64,000 nucleotides of DNA from contig NZ_CP054044.1 of assembly GCF_013282745.1 (NCBI RefSeq), positions 3,782,001 to 3,846,000 on the forward strand. Direction: 5' to 3'. The stretch's first letter is position 1; every line of letters begins with the position of its first letter. The notes under the pieces were generated by a model. The model did no database searches, had not been told where the DNA came from, and saw only the letters and a list, made by a program, of their open reading frames with translations. This stretch comes from Yersinia bercovieri ATCC 43970. Lineage in GTDB: Bacteria > Pseudomonadota > Gammaproteobacteria > Enterobacterales > Enterobacteriaceae. The position numbers and the translations under genes are program-made. Below are positions 9,151 through 18,227 of this stretch, piece after piece.

Positions 9151-12100
9151 TTATGCAGCACTTAATTCGGTATTTATCGTGAGGTGAGTCCCGCTATTTT
9201 TCAGCCCCTGGTGGTAGTTATCACTCACTGCAATTCGCTCTGTTACCGGCATACTCGCCATCAGTTCTGATAACTGAACTAAATGAGTATTAAGATTAAC
9301 ATCGTCAGTGGCCAAGGGGATAAATCTCGGTGTAACAGTCGGTTTTCCATTCGTATCGACCTCAATCTGATGTATCCTCACCCCGGTTAGAGTATTATCT
9401 TTACGCATTAATGGATCACTACTGTCCATTAATGCCAGATGACGATATTTCTCATCCTGTAGATAATTCACCAGCCGGACACGATTATACTCTGCCGGTT
9501 TTTCTCTATGGGTCAAAATAACATCTTGCTCATCGGCAGTGGCAACAAACTCATACGCCTCTACCCCTTCAAAAATAAGTGTATCGATGGCCTGTTCACT
9601 GTCATAGTTATCAATGACGATCTCCATTGGATTAGCGGGATTATATTGAATGATGTAATCATCACTACCACCGCCTCCTGCTAATAACCCATTGTTCTGT
9701 TTGGCAAGAAAAACATTCCTGCGATCATCACCTAACAACTCATAATTAGGTAAATAACCCATCAATATTGGCATATCATAAACGGAGAGTCGGATAACTG
9801 GCGGCAGCACTGTTTCTGCCAGAATAAGATCCTCACCTGATGGTTGCTTAATCAGATGTGTCACGCTGTGACCTTTTTTTTCACCGTCGAGTTCGAAACG
9901 GACGGTGATCTCTTGTGGATGATACTTCTCTAGTAGCCTGTTATAACGACGATCACTCAGTGGGGAATATTGCGCCAACATAATCGGGTGGAACCACTCA
10001 GTGGCCTTTTGTAGCTCAGCCGGCCATTGCGGTGTCAAAATAAAACCATCATTAGTGATGAAATTATAATCCAATACTCGTAATAGCTTCCCCTCCACTG
10101 ATTGGTAACAATCATTGAGCACCAATTTAGTCAGGCTACCGTTATTATTTTCCAACTCAAATAACATCCCATTACCAGTGCGCCGTAATGAGGTTATCTG
10201 TTCGACGCTATAATCCAGCAAAATATTACTAGTTTCTGTTCTTGATGTTAATGACTCGGAGCTTTCAGCAATAATAACTTCAACTGTTTTTTCGGTGCTA
10301 TTTTGTAGGATATGATAAGTGTCAATTCCATCACCACCAGCAGCAAACCCTGCTTGTAAAGCAATAAAATCATTCCCACCATACCCAAATATAGTATCCT
10401 TGCCACCTAAGCCATTGAGATAATTATCTTGATTGTTACCGTTGATAGTATCATTCGTACTTTTATGACTAATGATATTTTCGATATTGCTAAGTTTGGC
10501 AATATGCTGCACCTTCCCCGTGCTGAGCTGAGTATACACGCCTGAGGTAAGATTGACGTTGTTACTTATGTCGTCACTCTTTGGTTCTGCCAAAATTATA
10601 GTGTCACTCCCCTCGCCACCATCCAGCTGACTGACTCTTTCTCCAATATCAGGATTATTAAAAATAAAAGTATCACTCTGGTTTCCACCAGTAAATTCCT
10701 TATACCCCTGTTCCACCATAAAGACATTACTTTTATTTTTATAGCCTCTGGCGGTATCATCACCACTGCCCAAACTGAAAAGTGCAGCTTTATTCTGGGC
10801 TAATACTTTGTCAGGGCGGACAGGATATTCTATGTTTCCCACTCTAACAACACTGTTATCAGTGCCATCACTATATTCATCGGCAACAATGGTATCATTA
10901 ACACCTTGAATTTCATCCAGACTATAGTTTTTATATTCAGTTGCTATTAAAGAACTATTATTTCTACTGACAGTAGGGCGCCCCATCCCTAAGAGTCCAG
11001 GGCTATAATCTATAGTAGTATCTGAAGTAGATGGTCGAGTATGTATAATCTCATGAAGGCGTATATCACCACGGCTATAGAACAGCGTATCTTTATCAAC
11101 ACTGTTTTTTAATAACTCCTGATAAGTATGATGCTGCTGCTCTAATATATATTGCCGCACTTTCTGAGCATTCTTAGCATTAACTTTATTGGCTATATCC
11201 TCTGTTACTGGCATGTCAAAGAATAACCGCAGACCATTTTCAATCCGCTCTCCTATCGTCATCTCCGGTAAAATATCCCGAATACGCTCAATTTGAGTCA
11301 CTGCGGAATAAATCTGTGAGGCCGCTAGCATCGCTACTGCAGCAATCATCCCCACCGGGCCTGCATAGGTGGCCAGGCTCCCACCAATTGCCATGGCAAT
11401 GCCCATACCGATACCAATAGAGGCATTCACTGTGGAAAAAACGCCACTCACCACGAGATCACGCTGTGAATGGGAATCACTCTCTACTGCTAATTTTGAA
11501 AATGCATTATAGGCCTGATAAATATCAAAACAGCTACTGAGCGCTGATAGTACAGGCATACCAACGCGCGCGCCTGCTGCAACTTTACTATGTTTCAGTA
11601 ACCCTTGCCCTAATTTGCTATTAAGCCCATATTGAGCACCATCAATGGAGAAATCACTGACTATTGCGCCGAAGGTTAAGGCTAAATCCTGCTCCATCTG
11701 TGCAATTTGCTCGGGAGGTAACTCGCCACTATTAACTCGTCGGTTATAATCCGCAACCTGCCTTAGAGCAGAAATAACACCATAACCCTGCATCACACGA
11801 CCTACTTTAGGACCTATTTTAGCCAGCTTATTAGTGGCTGATGCTTCATGAACAACAGTTTTATTTATTGATGGCGATGACTCTGGTATTGGCTGATTAA
11901 TATTCTTATCGCTTAATGAATTTAACTTATTAATATTTTCATGATACTCAAATTTGCTCTTGGCCTTAAATTGGTGTTCAATCTCCCCTTGCTCACTCCA
12001 TTTGAAGATAACCTTTGCATTGTTAGTGACAAGACTATTACCCTCTCTCGCAGTCACTACAGGCTTATGCCCTTCTTGATCAACAGTTATCGCTTTGGTT

Positions 12101-14109
12101 GTCGCAGAAAGTGTTGACTTAATTCCATTATTTCCCATCACCTTCATAAACTGATAAGCAAAACTCTGCTGCACATTCTCAAACCCGGTCATTTTACACC
12201 CCACCAGGCTAATTTGTTGTGGCTTAATATCCACCTGATGCTGCTGTAATTTGCGATAAAATTGGCCCAGATTATTAGCCAACTGATCAGGTTGTTGGCC
12301 GGCTAACGTTGTTGACTCCTGATTTTTTATCCCCTCACCATGGCCGACTAATTGCCAACGTAATTTCGTTTTCCCATTATTGACCCGCTGTTTAAGCAGA
12401 TCAATAAATGCATGTTCCTCCAGTAGATTAAAAAGTCCAGTAGCAGCATCCACACCAAAAGTGCGATACGAACCATTAGCATCAAGTTGTACAATGACGG
12501 AAGTTGCCCCCTGATGGTGTTTTCCTGCCAACTTGACGGCAGAATCTGCCACCAACTTATCGTGGCTTAGTTGAAAAATAATCTGAAACTCATAATTTGA
12601 TTTTGTCACCCTAGCATATTCATTTATTTCCACTTTTTCTGTCAGTAAAGGCCAGCGAGTAATAGGCTTATTTTTTTTAGGATGTAGCTCAGCTATTTTA
12701 GTGGTTAAACTGTCACTAAATTGTTTGTCACTATTATGAATATCTGTAATCCAATTTTTACCCTGAGAGAGAGCAGGATCCTTCTTAATCGTATTAACAT
12801 ACTCTTTAAATAACTTATTTATTACATTATCTGTCGCAGCTTTAAGTACAAGAGACTTAATTATTGAGCCATCACTTTTTGAAAAAAAAGGAGCTAGCTC
12901 ATCTTTGTGAATGATAATCAAAGATTCACTCTGCCCCTTGTCAGCTCTCACTTGATCAATAACTGATTCTGCTATTTGCAGTTTTCTCTCGAATTCAAAT
13001 AATTTATCAGCTAAGACAGGATCACTATCCACGCCTAACTCCCGATGATAAGTGTCAGCATCATGGGTAAAATAATCACTATCAATACTCCCCATTGGAA
13101 GTATATTTTCTTTATAACGTTCAACATCACTTAATAAGTCAATAATAACCTTATTACTTCTACTCCATAATGAAATATTATCTAAAATCCGCATCAGATA
13201 ATTTATCGAGGAAATAGGTTGCTGCCCGTTCGCCTTACCGGTTGAAAACTCAATTGAGCTTTTATTGTATTCAGACAGTAATTTATATAATTCGCTTACC
13301 GTCTCGATCTCTTTCTTAATTTTAGCATTTGGATTTTTTATGGCAGATAACCGTTGATACTCCTCACTTAAAGAGTGTTCATATGCAGAAAAATCAATTT
13401 TTTCGAACACATAACTCCTATCCGGCTTTTTACTCAGGTAAAGATCTCCACTTCTACTATATATATATGGCATTGTGGAATCTGATGGGTTATTTTTTAT
13501 AACAATTCTTTCTGGCACTTCTTCCAACCTAGTGTAACTGTTAGAAATGGCATTCTTTATTATTTTTATATGTTGCTGGATAACCTTTTTATTTTCAGCA
13601 CTACTACCCTCATATGAGGATAGATCTATATTTATATATCTATTAATAACATCACTAAAATAACGCTTTGATAAAGAGTCCGTATACCGTGATAATCTAA
13701 TACCATAGGTGTTATTACTATTCATCCCCTCATTAGAGTTGTTAATGTTTTTAGTGTAGAAATCATAGAAACACTGTTGCTTAATAAGCTCTATCACAGA
13801 TTTGTTACTAACCCACTTACCATCTCTCTTTCTGGCTAATACTTCCCCATCAGCCGTAATTTTATCACTATCTAATATAATTGTAGATGGAATGTTATTA
13901 TCATCAAAATTTGAAATTAAGAAGTGGCTTAAATCAGAGAACAGCACTCTCTTTTTATCACTTCCTAGCTTGGAAATTTCTGGTACCAGAATTTTAACCT
14001 CCTTATTTTTGTTGGCTATTATTGTATATACCCCAAGGCTTATTTCTTTAGGTCCATCTAAATAACCATCAATAAGATAATTAACTTCAGGCAGCTTTTG
14101 CTTAGGCAT
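9151..14109 (-). CDS. Toxin-like protein: unknown N-terminus, MARTX-type C80 cysteine protease, TcdA/TcdB-like pore region, RTX repeats
   Basis: 1652 residues. The start at 14109 has AGGAG seven bases upstream; a longer frame begins at 14178 without such a site. Residues about 1-500 match nothing I recognise. About 500-700 is a C80 cysteine protease of the MARTX/clostridial-toxin type: AGKH, RWQLVGHGE with His590, SLVGC with Cys638, and the closing TVDQEG and WSEQGEIEHQF track the V. cholerae MARTX protease. About 720-1000 resembles the TcdA/TcdB translocation region, with a Gly/Ala-rich hydrophobic stretch near 885-930. From 1130 on there are scattered calcium-binding RTX-like units (DGGEGSDTI, GLGGKDTIFGYGGNDF, GGGGSDDY). 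No signal peptide. Base composition is clearly AT-richer than the flanks and no rtxB/D/E or rtxC gene is nearby, so transfer and an unlinked export route are likely. The target activity cannot be read from sequence. Confidence 0.8.
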   Translation of the reverse strand: MPKQKLPEVNYLIDGYLDGPKEISLGVYTIIANKNKEVKILVPEISKLGSDKKRVLFSDLSHFLISNFDDNNIPSTIILDSDKITADGEVLARKRDGKWVSNKSVIELIKQQCFYDFYTKNINNSNEGMNSNNTYGIRLSRYTDSLSKRYFSDVINRYINIDLSSYEGSSAENKKVIQQHIKIIKNAISNSYTRLEEVPERIVIKNNPSDSTMPYIYSRSGDLYLSKKPDRSYVFEKIDFSAYEHSLSEEYQRLSAIKNPNAKIKKEIETVSELYKLLSEYNKSSIEFSTGKANGQQPISSINYLMRILDNISLWSRSNKVIIDLLSDVERYKENILPMGSIDSDYFTHDADTYHRELGVDSDPVLADKLFEFERKLQIAESVIDQVRADKGQSESLIIIHKDELAPFFSKSDGSIIKSLVLKAATDNVINKLFKEYVNTIKKDPALSQGKNWITDIHNSDKQFSDSLTTKIAELHPKKNKPITRWPLLTEKVEINEYARVTKSNYEFQIIFQLSHDKLVADSAVKLAGKHHQGATSVIVQLDANGSYRTFGVDAATGLFNLLEEHAFIDLLKQRVNNGKTKLRWQLVGHGEGIKNQESTTLAGQQPDQLANNLGQFYRKLQQHQVDIKPQQISLVGCKMTGFENVQQSFAYQFMKVMGNNGIKSTLSATTKAITVDQEGHKPVVTAREGNSLVTNNAKVIFKWSEQGEIEHQFKAKSKFEYHENINKLNSLSDKNINQPIPESSPSINKTVVHEASATNKLAKIGPKVGRVMQGYGVISALRQVADYNRRVNSGELPPEQIAQMEQDLALTFGAIVSDFSIDGAQYGLNSKLGQGLLKHSKVAAGARVGMPVLSALSSCFDIYQAYNAFSKLAVESDSHSQRDLVVSGVFSTVNASIGIGMGIAMAIGGSLATYAGPVGMIAAVAMLAASQIYSAVTQIERIRDILPEMTIGERIENGLRLFFDMPVTEDIANKVNAKNAQKVRQYILEQQHHTYQELLKNSVDKDTLFYSRGDIRLHEIIHTRPSTSDTTIDYSPGLLGMGRPTVSRNNSSLIATEYKNYSLDEIQGVNDTIVADEYSDGTDNSVVRVGNIEYPVRPDKVLAQNKAALFSLGSGDDTARGYKNKSNVFMVEQGYKEFTGGNQSDTFIFNNPDIGERVSQLDGGEGSDTIILAEPKSDDISNNVNLTSGVYTQLSTGKVQHIAKLSNIENIISHKSTNDTINGNNQDNYLNGLGGKDTIFGYGGNDFIALQAGFAAGGDGIDTYHILQNSTEKTVEVIIAESSESLTSRTETSNILLDYSVEQITSLRRTGNGMLFELENNNGSLTKLVLNDCYQSVEGKLLRVLDYNFITNDGFILTPQWPAELQKATEWFHPIMLAQYSPLSDRRYNRLLEKYHPQEITVRFELDGEKKGHSVTHLIKQPSGEDLILAETVLPPVIRLSVYDMPILMGYLPNYELLGDDRRNVFLAKQNNGLLAGGGGSDDYIIQYNPANPMEIVIDNYDSEQAIDTLIFEGVEAYEFVATADEQDVILTHREKPAEYNRVRLVNYLQDEKYRHLALMDSSDPLMRKDNTLTGVRIHQIEVDTNGKPTVTPRFIPLATDDVNLNTHLVQLSELMASMPVTERIAVSDNYHQGLKNSGTHLTINTELSAA

Positions 14110-14407
14110 GATAACTCTCCTTGTGTTTGTGTAAAAAACCATTACGTATGGGGTAAAATAACTTATAGTTAAAATCATAACCCATCAAATTAAAACCACT
14201 TAATAGTCAAGCCAGCATTAACTATATGATAAAAAATAATAAAATGTGAAATAACCAATACACCTCCGTTATATATCATCTGGTTCACGCGACTTAAATA
14301 AATAATTAAATACGACACGGGATCTCTTCCCAGTAATTAAGTTAAGTTTTTATCTTGCAGCTATAACCCAGCCCTATTATTTTTAAGGTAATATAATCCT
14401 TCTTTTT
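14110..14407. other. Promoter region between toxin-like gene and siderophore reductase gene
   Basis: AT-rich divergent intergenic sequence. It carries the toxin ribosome binding site (minus-strand AGGAG) and must hold both promoters. Apart from the Fur-like box at its right-hand edge (listed separately), I see no further defined site. Confidence 0.4.
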
Positions 14408-14426
14408 GATAATAGTTATCATTACT
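14408..14426 (+). promoter_or_regulatory. Fur box upstream of siderophore-interacting protein gene
   Basis: GATAATAGTTATCATTACT matches the 19-bp Fur consensus at 14 positions and lies about 90 bp before the GTG at 14519. It predicts iron-repressed expression, consistent with a ferric-siderophore reductase. The divergent toxin-like gene starts about 300 bp away, so joint control is possible but not shown. Confidence 0.6.
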
Positions 14427-14518
14427 ATTGATTATTGGCATGATTTATTGCTTTAATTGCTACTCTCAATATTGGCTGATGGCCTGCATACTCCGCCAGC
14501 CGCTAATCAGGATAAACT

Positions 14519-15355
14519 GTGACCACAACATCTACTGCAGTAAAGCCCAAATATCGCCCAACCCCGCCCCGCCTGGTCCAGGTGAAAAAAGTGGTGGATA
14601 TCTCACCTCATCTGCGCCGCATTACCTTTGCTAGCCCCACTTTGCACAACTATCCGCCACAGTGTGGTGGCGCGCATTTGAAGATATTTCTGCCTTTAGC
14701 GGGTCAAACGCAACCGGAGTTACCGGTGCTTGGTGAGAAAGGCCCGGTGTGGCCAGCGGCACAAGTGCGCCCGATTGTTCGCACCTACTCAGTGCGGGCT
14801 ATCCGCCCAGAGTTATGTGAGATAGATATTGAGTTCGCTATCCATGACCACAGTGGCCCGGCGGTAAATTTTGCCCGCAATGCCAGGCCCGGTGACTGGT
14901 TAGGCATCACCAATCCCGGTGGGCCTGAAACTCTGCTGCCTGCGGCAACTTACCGCTATCTGGTTGGCGATCCCTCTTCGCTCCCTGCCATTGCCGCACT
15001 GCTGGAGTCCCTGCCTGCTGATGCTAAAGGCCATGCCATTATTCGTGTGAATACGCCACAAGATGTGCTGGAGCTGATCAAGCCTGCCGCTGTTGAACTC
15101 AGTTGGGTGATTGGTGGTACCGAGAAAACGCAGCAGGTGATTACCCAATTCTGCGCACTGAATTTGTCGATGGCAGAGTCGGCCTTCTGGATTGCCGGTG
15201 AAGATAGTCTGGTGGTGCAGTTACGCCGCTATTTGCGCCGTGAAAAAGGCGGTGAGCGCCAACAACTCTATGCCATCCCTTACTGGCGTGAAGGGCTGAA
15301 TGAAGAGGACTACCATCATAAGCGCCACGAAGTTATGGACAACATTGACGATTAG
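14519..15355 (+). CDS. Siderophore-interacting protein (ferric-chelate reductase, ViuB/YqjH family)
   Basis: 278-residue cytosolic FAD-dependent reductase that releases iron from imported siderophores using NAD(P)H. The FAD-binding half (residues 12-130) has the family motifs RRITF, HLKIFLP and RTYSVRAI with a nearby EIDIEFAIHDHSGPAVNFA; the C-terminal half contains YLVGDPSSLPAI and FWIAGEDSLVVQLRRYLRRE, the siderophore-interacting C-terminal pattern. The start is GTG with AGGA six bases upstream. It is preceded by a Fur-like box. No siderophore biosynthesis or receptor gene is adjacent; fhuF, a second ferric-siderophore reductase, lies 13 kb downstream. Confidence 0.85.
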   Translation: MTTTSTAVKPKYRPTPPRLVQVKKVVDISPHLRRITFASPTLHNYPPQCGGAHLKIFLPLAGQTQPELPVLGEKGPVWPAAQVRPIVRTYSVRAIRPELCEIDIEFAIHDHSGPAVNFARNARPGDWLGITNPGGPETLLPAATYRYLVGDPSSLPAIAALLESLPADAKGHAIIRVNTPQDVLELIKPAAVELSWVIGGTEKTQQVITQFCALNLSMAESAFWIAGEDSLVVQLRRYLRREKGGERQQLYAIPYWREGLNEEDYHHKRHEVMDNIDD

Positions 15356-15377
15356 TCTCAATTAATCCCTAAAAATC

Positions 15378-15408
15378 AAGGGGTATTACCTGGTGACGCC
15401 CCTTTTTC
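15378..15408 (+). terminator. Possible terminator after siderophore-interacting protein gene
   Basis: AAGGGG and CCCCTT arms around a 15-nt loop, followed by a run of T. The stem is short, so strength is uncertain. Confidence 0.4.
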
Positions 15409-15574
15409 TTGCGCTTTTTTGACCATGCCCAGTTAAAACCTTGTAAATTTTCTGCGACAATTTCCTGTTATTTGTTAGTCTTAAGGCTACTTAGCCTGCA
15501 ATATGGCGCTTAATTATCGTTAAATGGCTGTAATGCCCGTTTAATAGAGTAAAGTTATCAGGAGCCTTCTCAAA

Positions 15575-16681
15575 ATGAAGTCGCAAAATGATCCTGGCCG
15601 ATCTAAATCACGCCATCACGAATACTCCCTTATTCTGCCCATTATTGCGCTGGTTATTCTTAATATCTGGGGCAATACCAGCAATTTCACCGCCGTTATC
15701 ATTATCAACCTGATTGCCCTGGTGGGTATTCTGAGCAGCGCTTTCAGCGTGGTTCGCCATGCCGACGTGTTAGCACACCGCTTAGGTGAACCCTATGGTT
15801 CTCTGATCCTCAGTCTGTCAGTGGTGGTGCTTGAGGTCAGCCTGATCTCGGCCATGATGGCAACCGGCGATGCCGCCCCCGCGTTGATGCGCGATACACT
15901 CTACTCCATCATCATGATTGTGATCGGTGGATTGGTGGGTGTCTCGTTACTGCTAGGTGGGCGTAAATTTGCCACTCAGCACGTCAATTTGGTGGGTATC
16001 AAACAATATCTGATGGCTATCTTTCCACTGGCGATCATTGTGTTGGTATTACCCGGCACCCTGCCCGGCGGTAATTTTACCGTGGCACAGTCACTGGTTG
16101 TCGCGGCCATTTCGGCGGCGATGTATGGCGTTTTCCTGCTGATCCAGACCAAAACGCACCAGAACCTATTTGTCTATGAACACGAAGACGAAGGTGATGA
16201 TCCCAGTGACCCGCACGGTAAGCCGTCGTCTCACAGCAGCCTGTGGCATACACTTTGGTTGTTGGTTCATCTGGTCGCGGTGATTGCAGTCACCAAATTT
16301 GATGCTAACCCACTGGAAGCACTGCTGACTGAGTTGAATGCACCGGCCAAATTTACAGGCTTCCTGATTGCCCTGCTGATCCTCTCTCCAGAAGGCTTGG
16401 GCGCTTTAAAAGCAGTGCTGGCAAATCAGGTGCAGCGCGCCATGAACCTGTTCTTCGGCTCAGTGCTGGCGACCATCTCACTGACAGTTCCTGCGGTGAC
16501 ACTAATAGCAGTGCTGACCGGGCAAGAGTTGACCTTTGGTCTGGAAGCGCCACATATCGTGGTGATGGTTAGCGTCCTGATTCTGTCGCAGATCTCATTC
16601 TCCACCGGCAGAACCAACGTCTTGAACGGCACCGCCCATTTGGCACTGTTTGCCGCTTACATGATGACCATTATGCTGTAG
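15575..16681 (+). CDS. chaA: Sodium/calcium-potassium:proton antiporter ChaA
   Basis: 368-residue inner-membrane cation:proton antiporter of the CaCA family, exporting Ca2+, Na+ or K+ at alkaline pH. About eleven hydrophobic segments; the two family repeats are seen at about 75-95 (LGEPYGSLILSLSVVVLEVSLI) and about 265-300 (LLILSPEGLGALKAVLANQVQRAMNLFFGS), each with the conserved Glu. The acidic loop HEDEGDDPSDPH (about 206-217) separates the halves. It follows E. coli ChaA throughout. A strong terminator follows, and phoH is convergent. Confidence 0.93.
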   Translation: MKSQNDPGRSKSRHHEYSLILPIIALVILNIWGNTSNFTAVIIINLIALVGILSSAFSVVRHADVLAHRLGEPYGSLILSLSVVVLEVSLISAMMATGDAAPALMRDTLYSIIMIVIGGLVGVSLLLGGRKFATQHVNLVGIKQYLMAIFPLAIIVLVLPGTLPGGNFTVAQSLVVAAISAAMYGVFLLIQTKTHQNLFVYEHEDEGDDPSDPHGKPSSHSSLWHTLWLLVHLVAVIAVTKFDANPLEALLTELNAPAKFTGFLIALLILSPEGLGALKAVLANQVQRAMNLFFGSVLATISLTVPAVTLIAVLTGQELTFGLEAPHIVVMVSVLILSQISFSTGRTNVLNGTAHLALFAAYMMTIML

Positions 16682-16711
16682 CGGCTATTTATCAGCTTTT
16701 TCATTGAAAGC

Positions 16712-16747
16712 AAAGGGCAAGCGTTTATCGCGCTTGCCCTTTTTTAT
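16712..16747 (+). terminator. Rho-independent terminator of chaA
   Basis: Perfect 12-bp arms AAAGGGCAAGCG / CGCTTGCCCTTT with a 7-nt loop, running into a T tract. It lies between the convergent chaA and phoH genes. Confidence 0.88.
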
Positions 16748-16772
16748 CGGGTCAACTCTTCAGAAACTGGCG

Positions 16773-17561
16773 TTATGAGTAGGCATTCAATGTGTGTTGG
16801 CACAGCGCTGAGCGGACACAGTCCTGTTTGTCAAAGCGGATAATGCCAATCATTTCATCCTCAGCGAAACGCTCCAGCGCATCACTAAGACCTGATTTCA
16901 CACCACGCGGCAGGTCGCATTGGGTGATATCGCCATTTACGATAACCGTGACATTTTCACCGAGACGGGTCAGAAACATCTTCATTTGGCTGGCGGTCAC
17001 GTTTTGTGCCTCATCGAGGATCACCACCGCATTCTCAAAGGTACGCCCTCGCATATAAGCAAATGGCGCAATTTCCACTTTGCCAATTTCCGGACGCAGA
17101 CAATATTGCATGAAAGAGGAGCCGAGTCGGCGTAACAGAATGTCATACACCGGGCGGAAGTAAGGCGCGAATTTCTCCGAGATATCACCGGGCAGGAAGC
17201 CCAGATCTTCATCCGCCTGTAATACAGGCCGCGTTACAATAATTCGATCAACTTCTTTGTGAATCAGTGCTTCAGCGGCTTTGGCCGCGCTGATAAAGGT
17301 TTTACCACACCCCGCTTCACCAGTGGCGAAGATGAGCAGTTTACTGTCTATGGCTGATAAGTAATGACCTTGAGCTTCCGTACGCGCCTGAATAACGGAG
17401 GTATCACGGCTATCCCGTGCCATACCTATTGATTCAACACCGCCCATTTGCACTAACGATGTCACGTTCTCTTCCTCACGCTGACGATGGCTACGTGAAT
17501 CACGTCTAATGACGCGTTTTGCTTCACGACGAGCTTTGATCACTGCTTTCTGTCTTCCCAT
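16773..17561 (-). CDS. phoH: PhoH, phosphate-starvation-inducible ATPase
   Basis: 262-residue cytosolic P-loop ATPase of the PhoH family, related to the N-terminal half of superfamily I helicases and linked to RNA metabolism. Walker A is GEAGCGKT (81-88), Walker B VVILDEAQN, with DITQCDLP later. The basic N-terminus MGRQKAVIKARREAKRV and the rest are nearly identical to E. coli PhoH. A predicted PhoB-dependent promoter lies about 410 bp upstream, leaving a long untranslated leader; no upstream in-frame extension is supported here. Confidence 0.9.
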   Translation of the reverse strand: MGRQKAVIKARREAKRVIRRDSRSHRQREEENVTSLVQMGGVESIGMARDSRDTSVIQARTEAQGHYLSAIDSKLLIFATGEAGCGKTFISAAKAAEALIHKEVDRIIVTRPVLQADEDLGFLPGDISEKFAPYFRPVYDILLRRLGSSFMQYCLRPEIGKVEIAPFAYMRGRTFENAVVILDEAQNVTASQMKMFLTRLGENVTVIVNGDITQCDLPRGVKSGLSDALERFAEDEMIGIIRFDKQDCVRSALCQHTLNAYS

Positions 17562-17973
17562 AGTGGCACCTTACAGTTTGTTTCACCTACCGCAGCAGAA
17601 GTTGCCTGCGCGATTATGTTTCACATACGGATGAGGTTTTGGCTTCCTTCGCAGCCAATAGTAGCCAATGAAAAATGCGTATAATATAAACACTCAAGCT
17701 GCCTAATAGCTGGAGTGAAAACAGTATCGCAACGGGGGGTCTTAAGGGATATAAATAGCGGGAACAAAAATGTTGGTGATAATAGATCAGGGGTAGAGAC
17801 TGACAGTAGTGCTGGAAATTGAGAGTCGGAGGGGAAGCCCTCGTCACAGCGAGTCGCTTGAGTAAAACTTTGCTCTTGTCTTAACAGCCCAATCATGGAC
17901 TCTACCATTAGCGATCCCCGCAGTGATAAACAACAGCCTAAGCTATGCACCGTGTGAAAAATACCGCCAGATG

Positions 17974-17991
17974 ATTACAGTATAATGACAC
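17974..17991 (-). promoter_or_regulatory. Pho box (PhoB site) upstream of phoH
   Basis: On the minus strand: GTGTCAT-TATA-CTGTAAT, two 7-bp repeats with an AT-rich 4-bp spacer, 12 of 14 repeat bases matching CTGTCAT. Ten bases after it comes TATTTT as a -10 element, the usual PhoB promoter geometry. It points toward phoH. The predicted leader to the phoH start is near 390 nt. Confidence 0.6.
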
Positions 17992-18227
17992 TCTTAACTT
18001 TCGCGCGATCAAAATGCAAAAAATATATAATTTTTTATTTGTTTATTTTTCACTCTAATCATTTTTCAAATCGCGCTATACTATTTAGCCCCGTTTTGCT
18101 TCCTGCATTAATCTCGTGCTGCTATTTCGCCCTTACCCTTTTTATCGCAGCTTTAAGTAAAGGCGAAATCTAATCATCAATAGGTAATTCAAGGGGATAG
18201 TATTAAATATTATTAATCTGATTATTA
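17992..18227. other. Intergenic sequence between GNAT gene and the phoH promoter
   Basis: AT-rich. An imperfect inverted repeat, ATTTCGCC / GGCGAAAT, spans about 18124-18171 but has no T tract. A 14-codon Phe-rich frame at 18015 is not followed by a gene that it could control. No gene called. Confidence 0.35.

Noticed and set aside
12600..14109. GT44 glycosyltransferase domain at the N-terminus of the toxin-like protein
   Set aside because: The protease and pore order suggested it, but the DxD motif region and the other conserved blocks of TcdA/TcdB glucosyltransferases are not present.
14110..14178. Upstream extension of the toxin-like gene to 14178
   Set aside because: The ATG at 14109 has a well-placed AGGAG, while the extension would translate through that site and adds a non-typical hydrophobic start.
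17621..17950. 109-codon minus-strand frame in the phoH leader
   Set aside because: No ribosome site, low-complexity composition unlike a folded protein and an overlapping second frame; treated as non-coding leader.
18015..18059. 14-codon Phe-rich frame resembling a pheA or pheST leader peptide
   Set aside because: No phenylalanine gene follows on that strand (the next gene is on the opposite strand) and no attenuator with a U-run is present.
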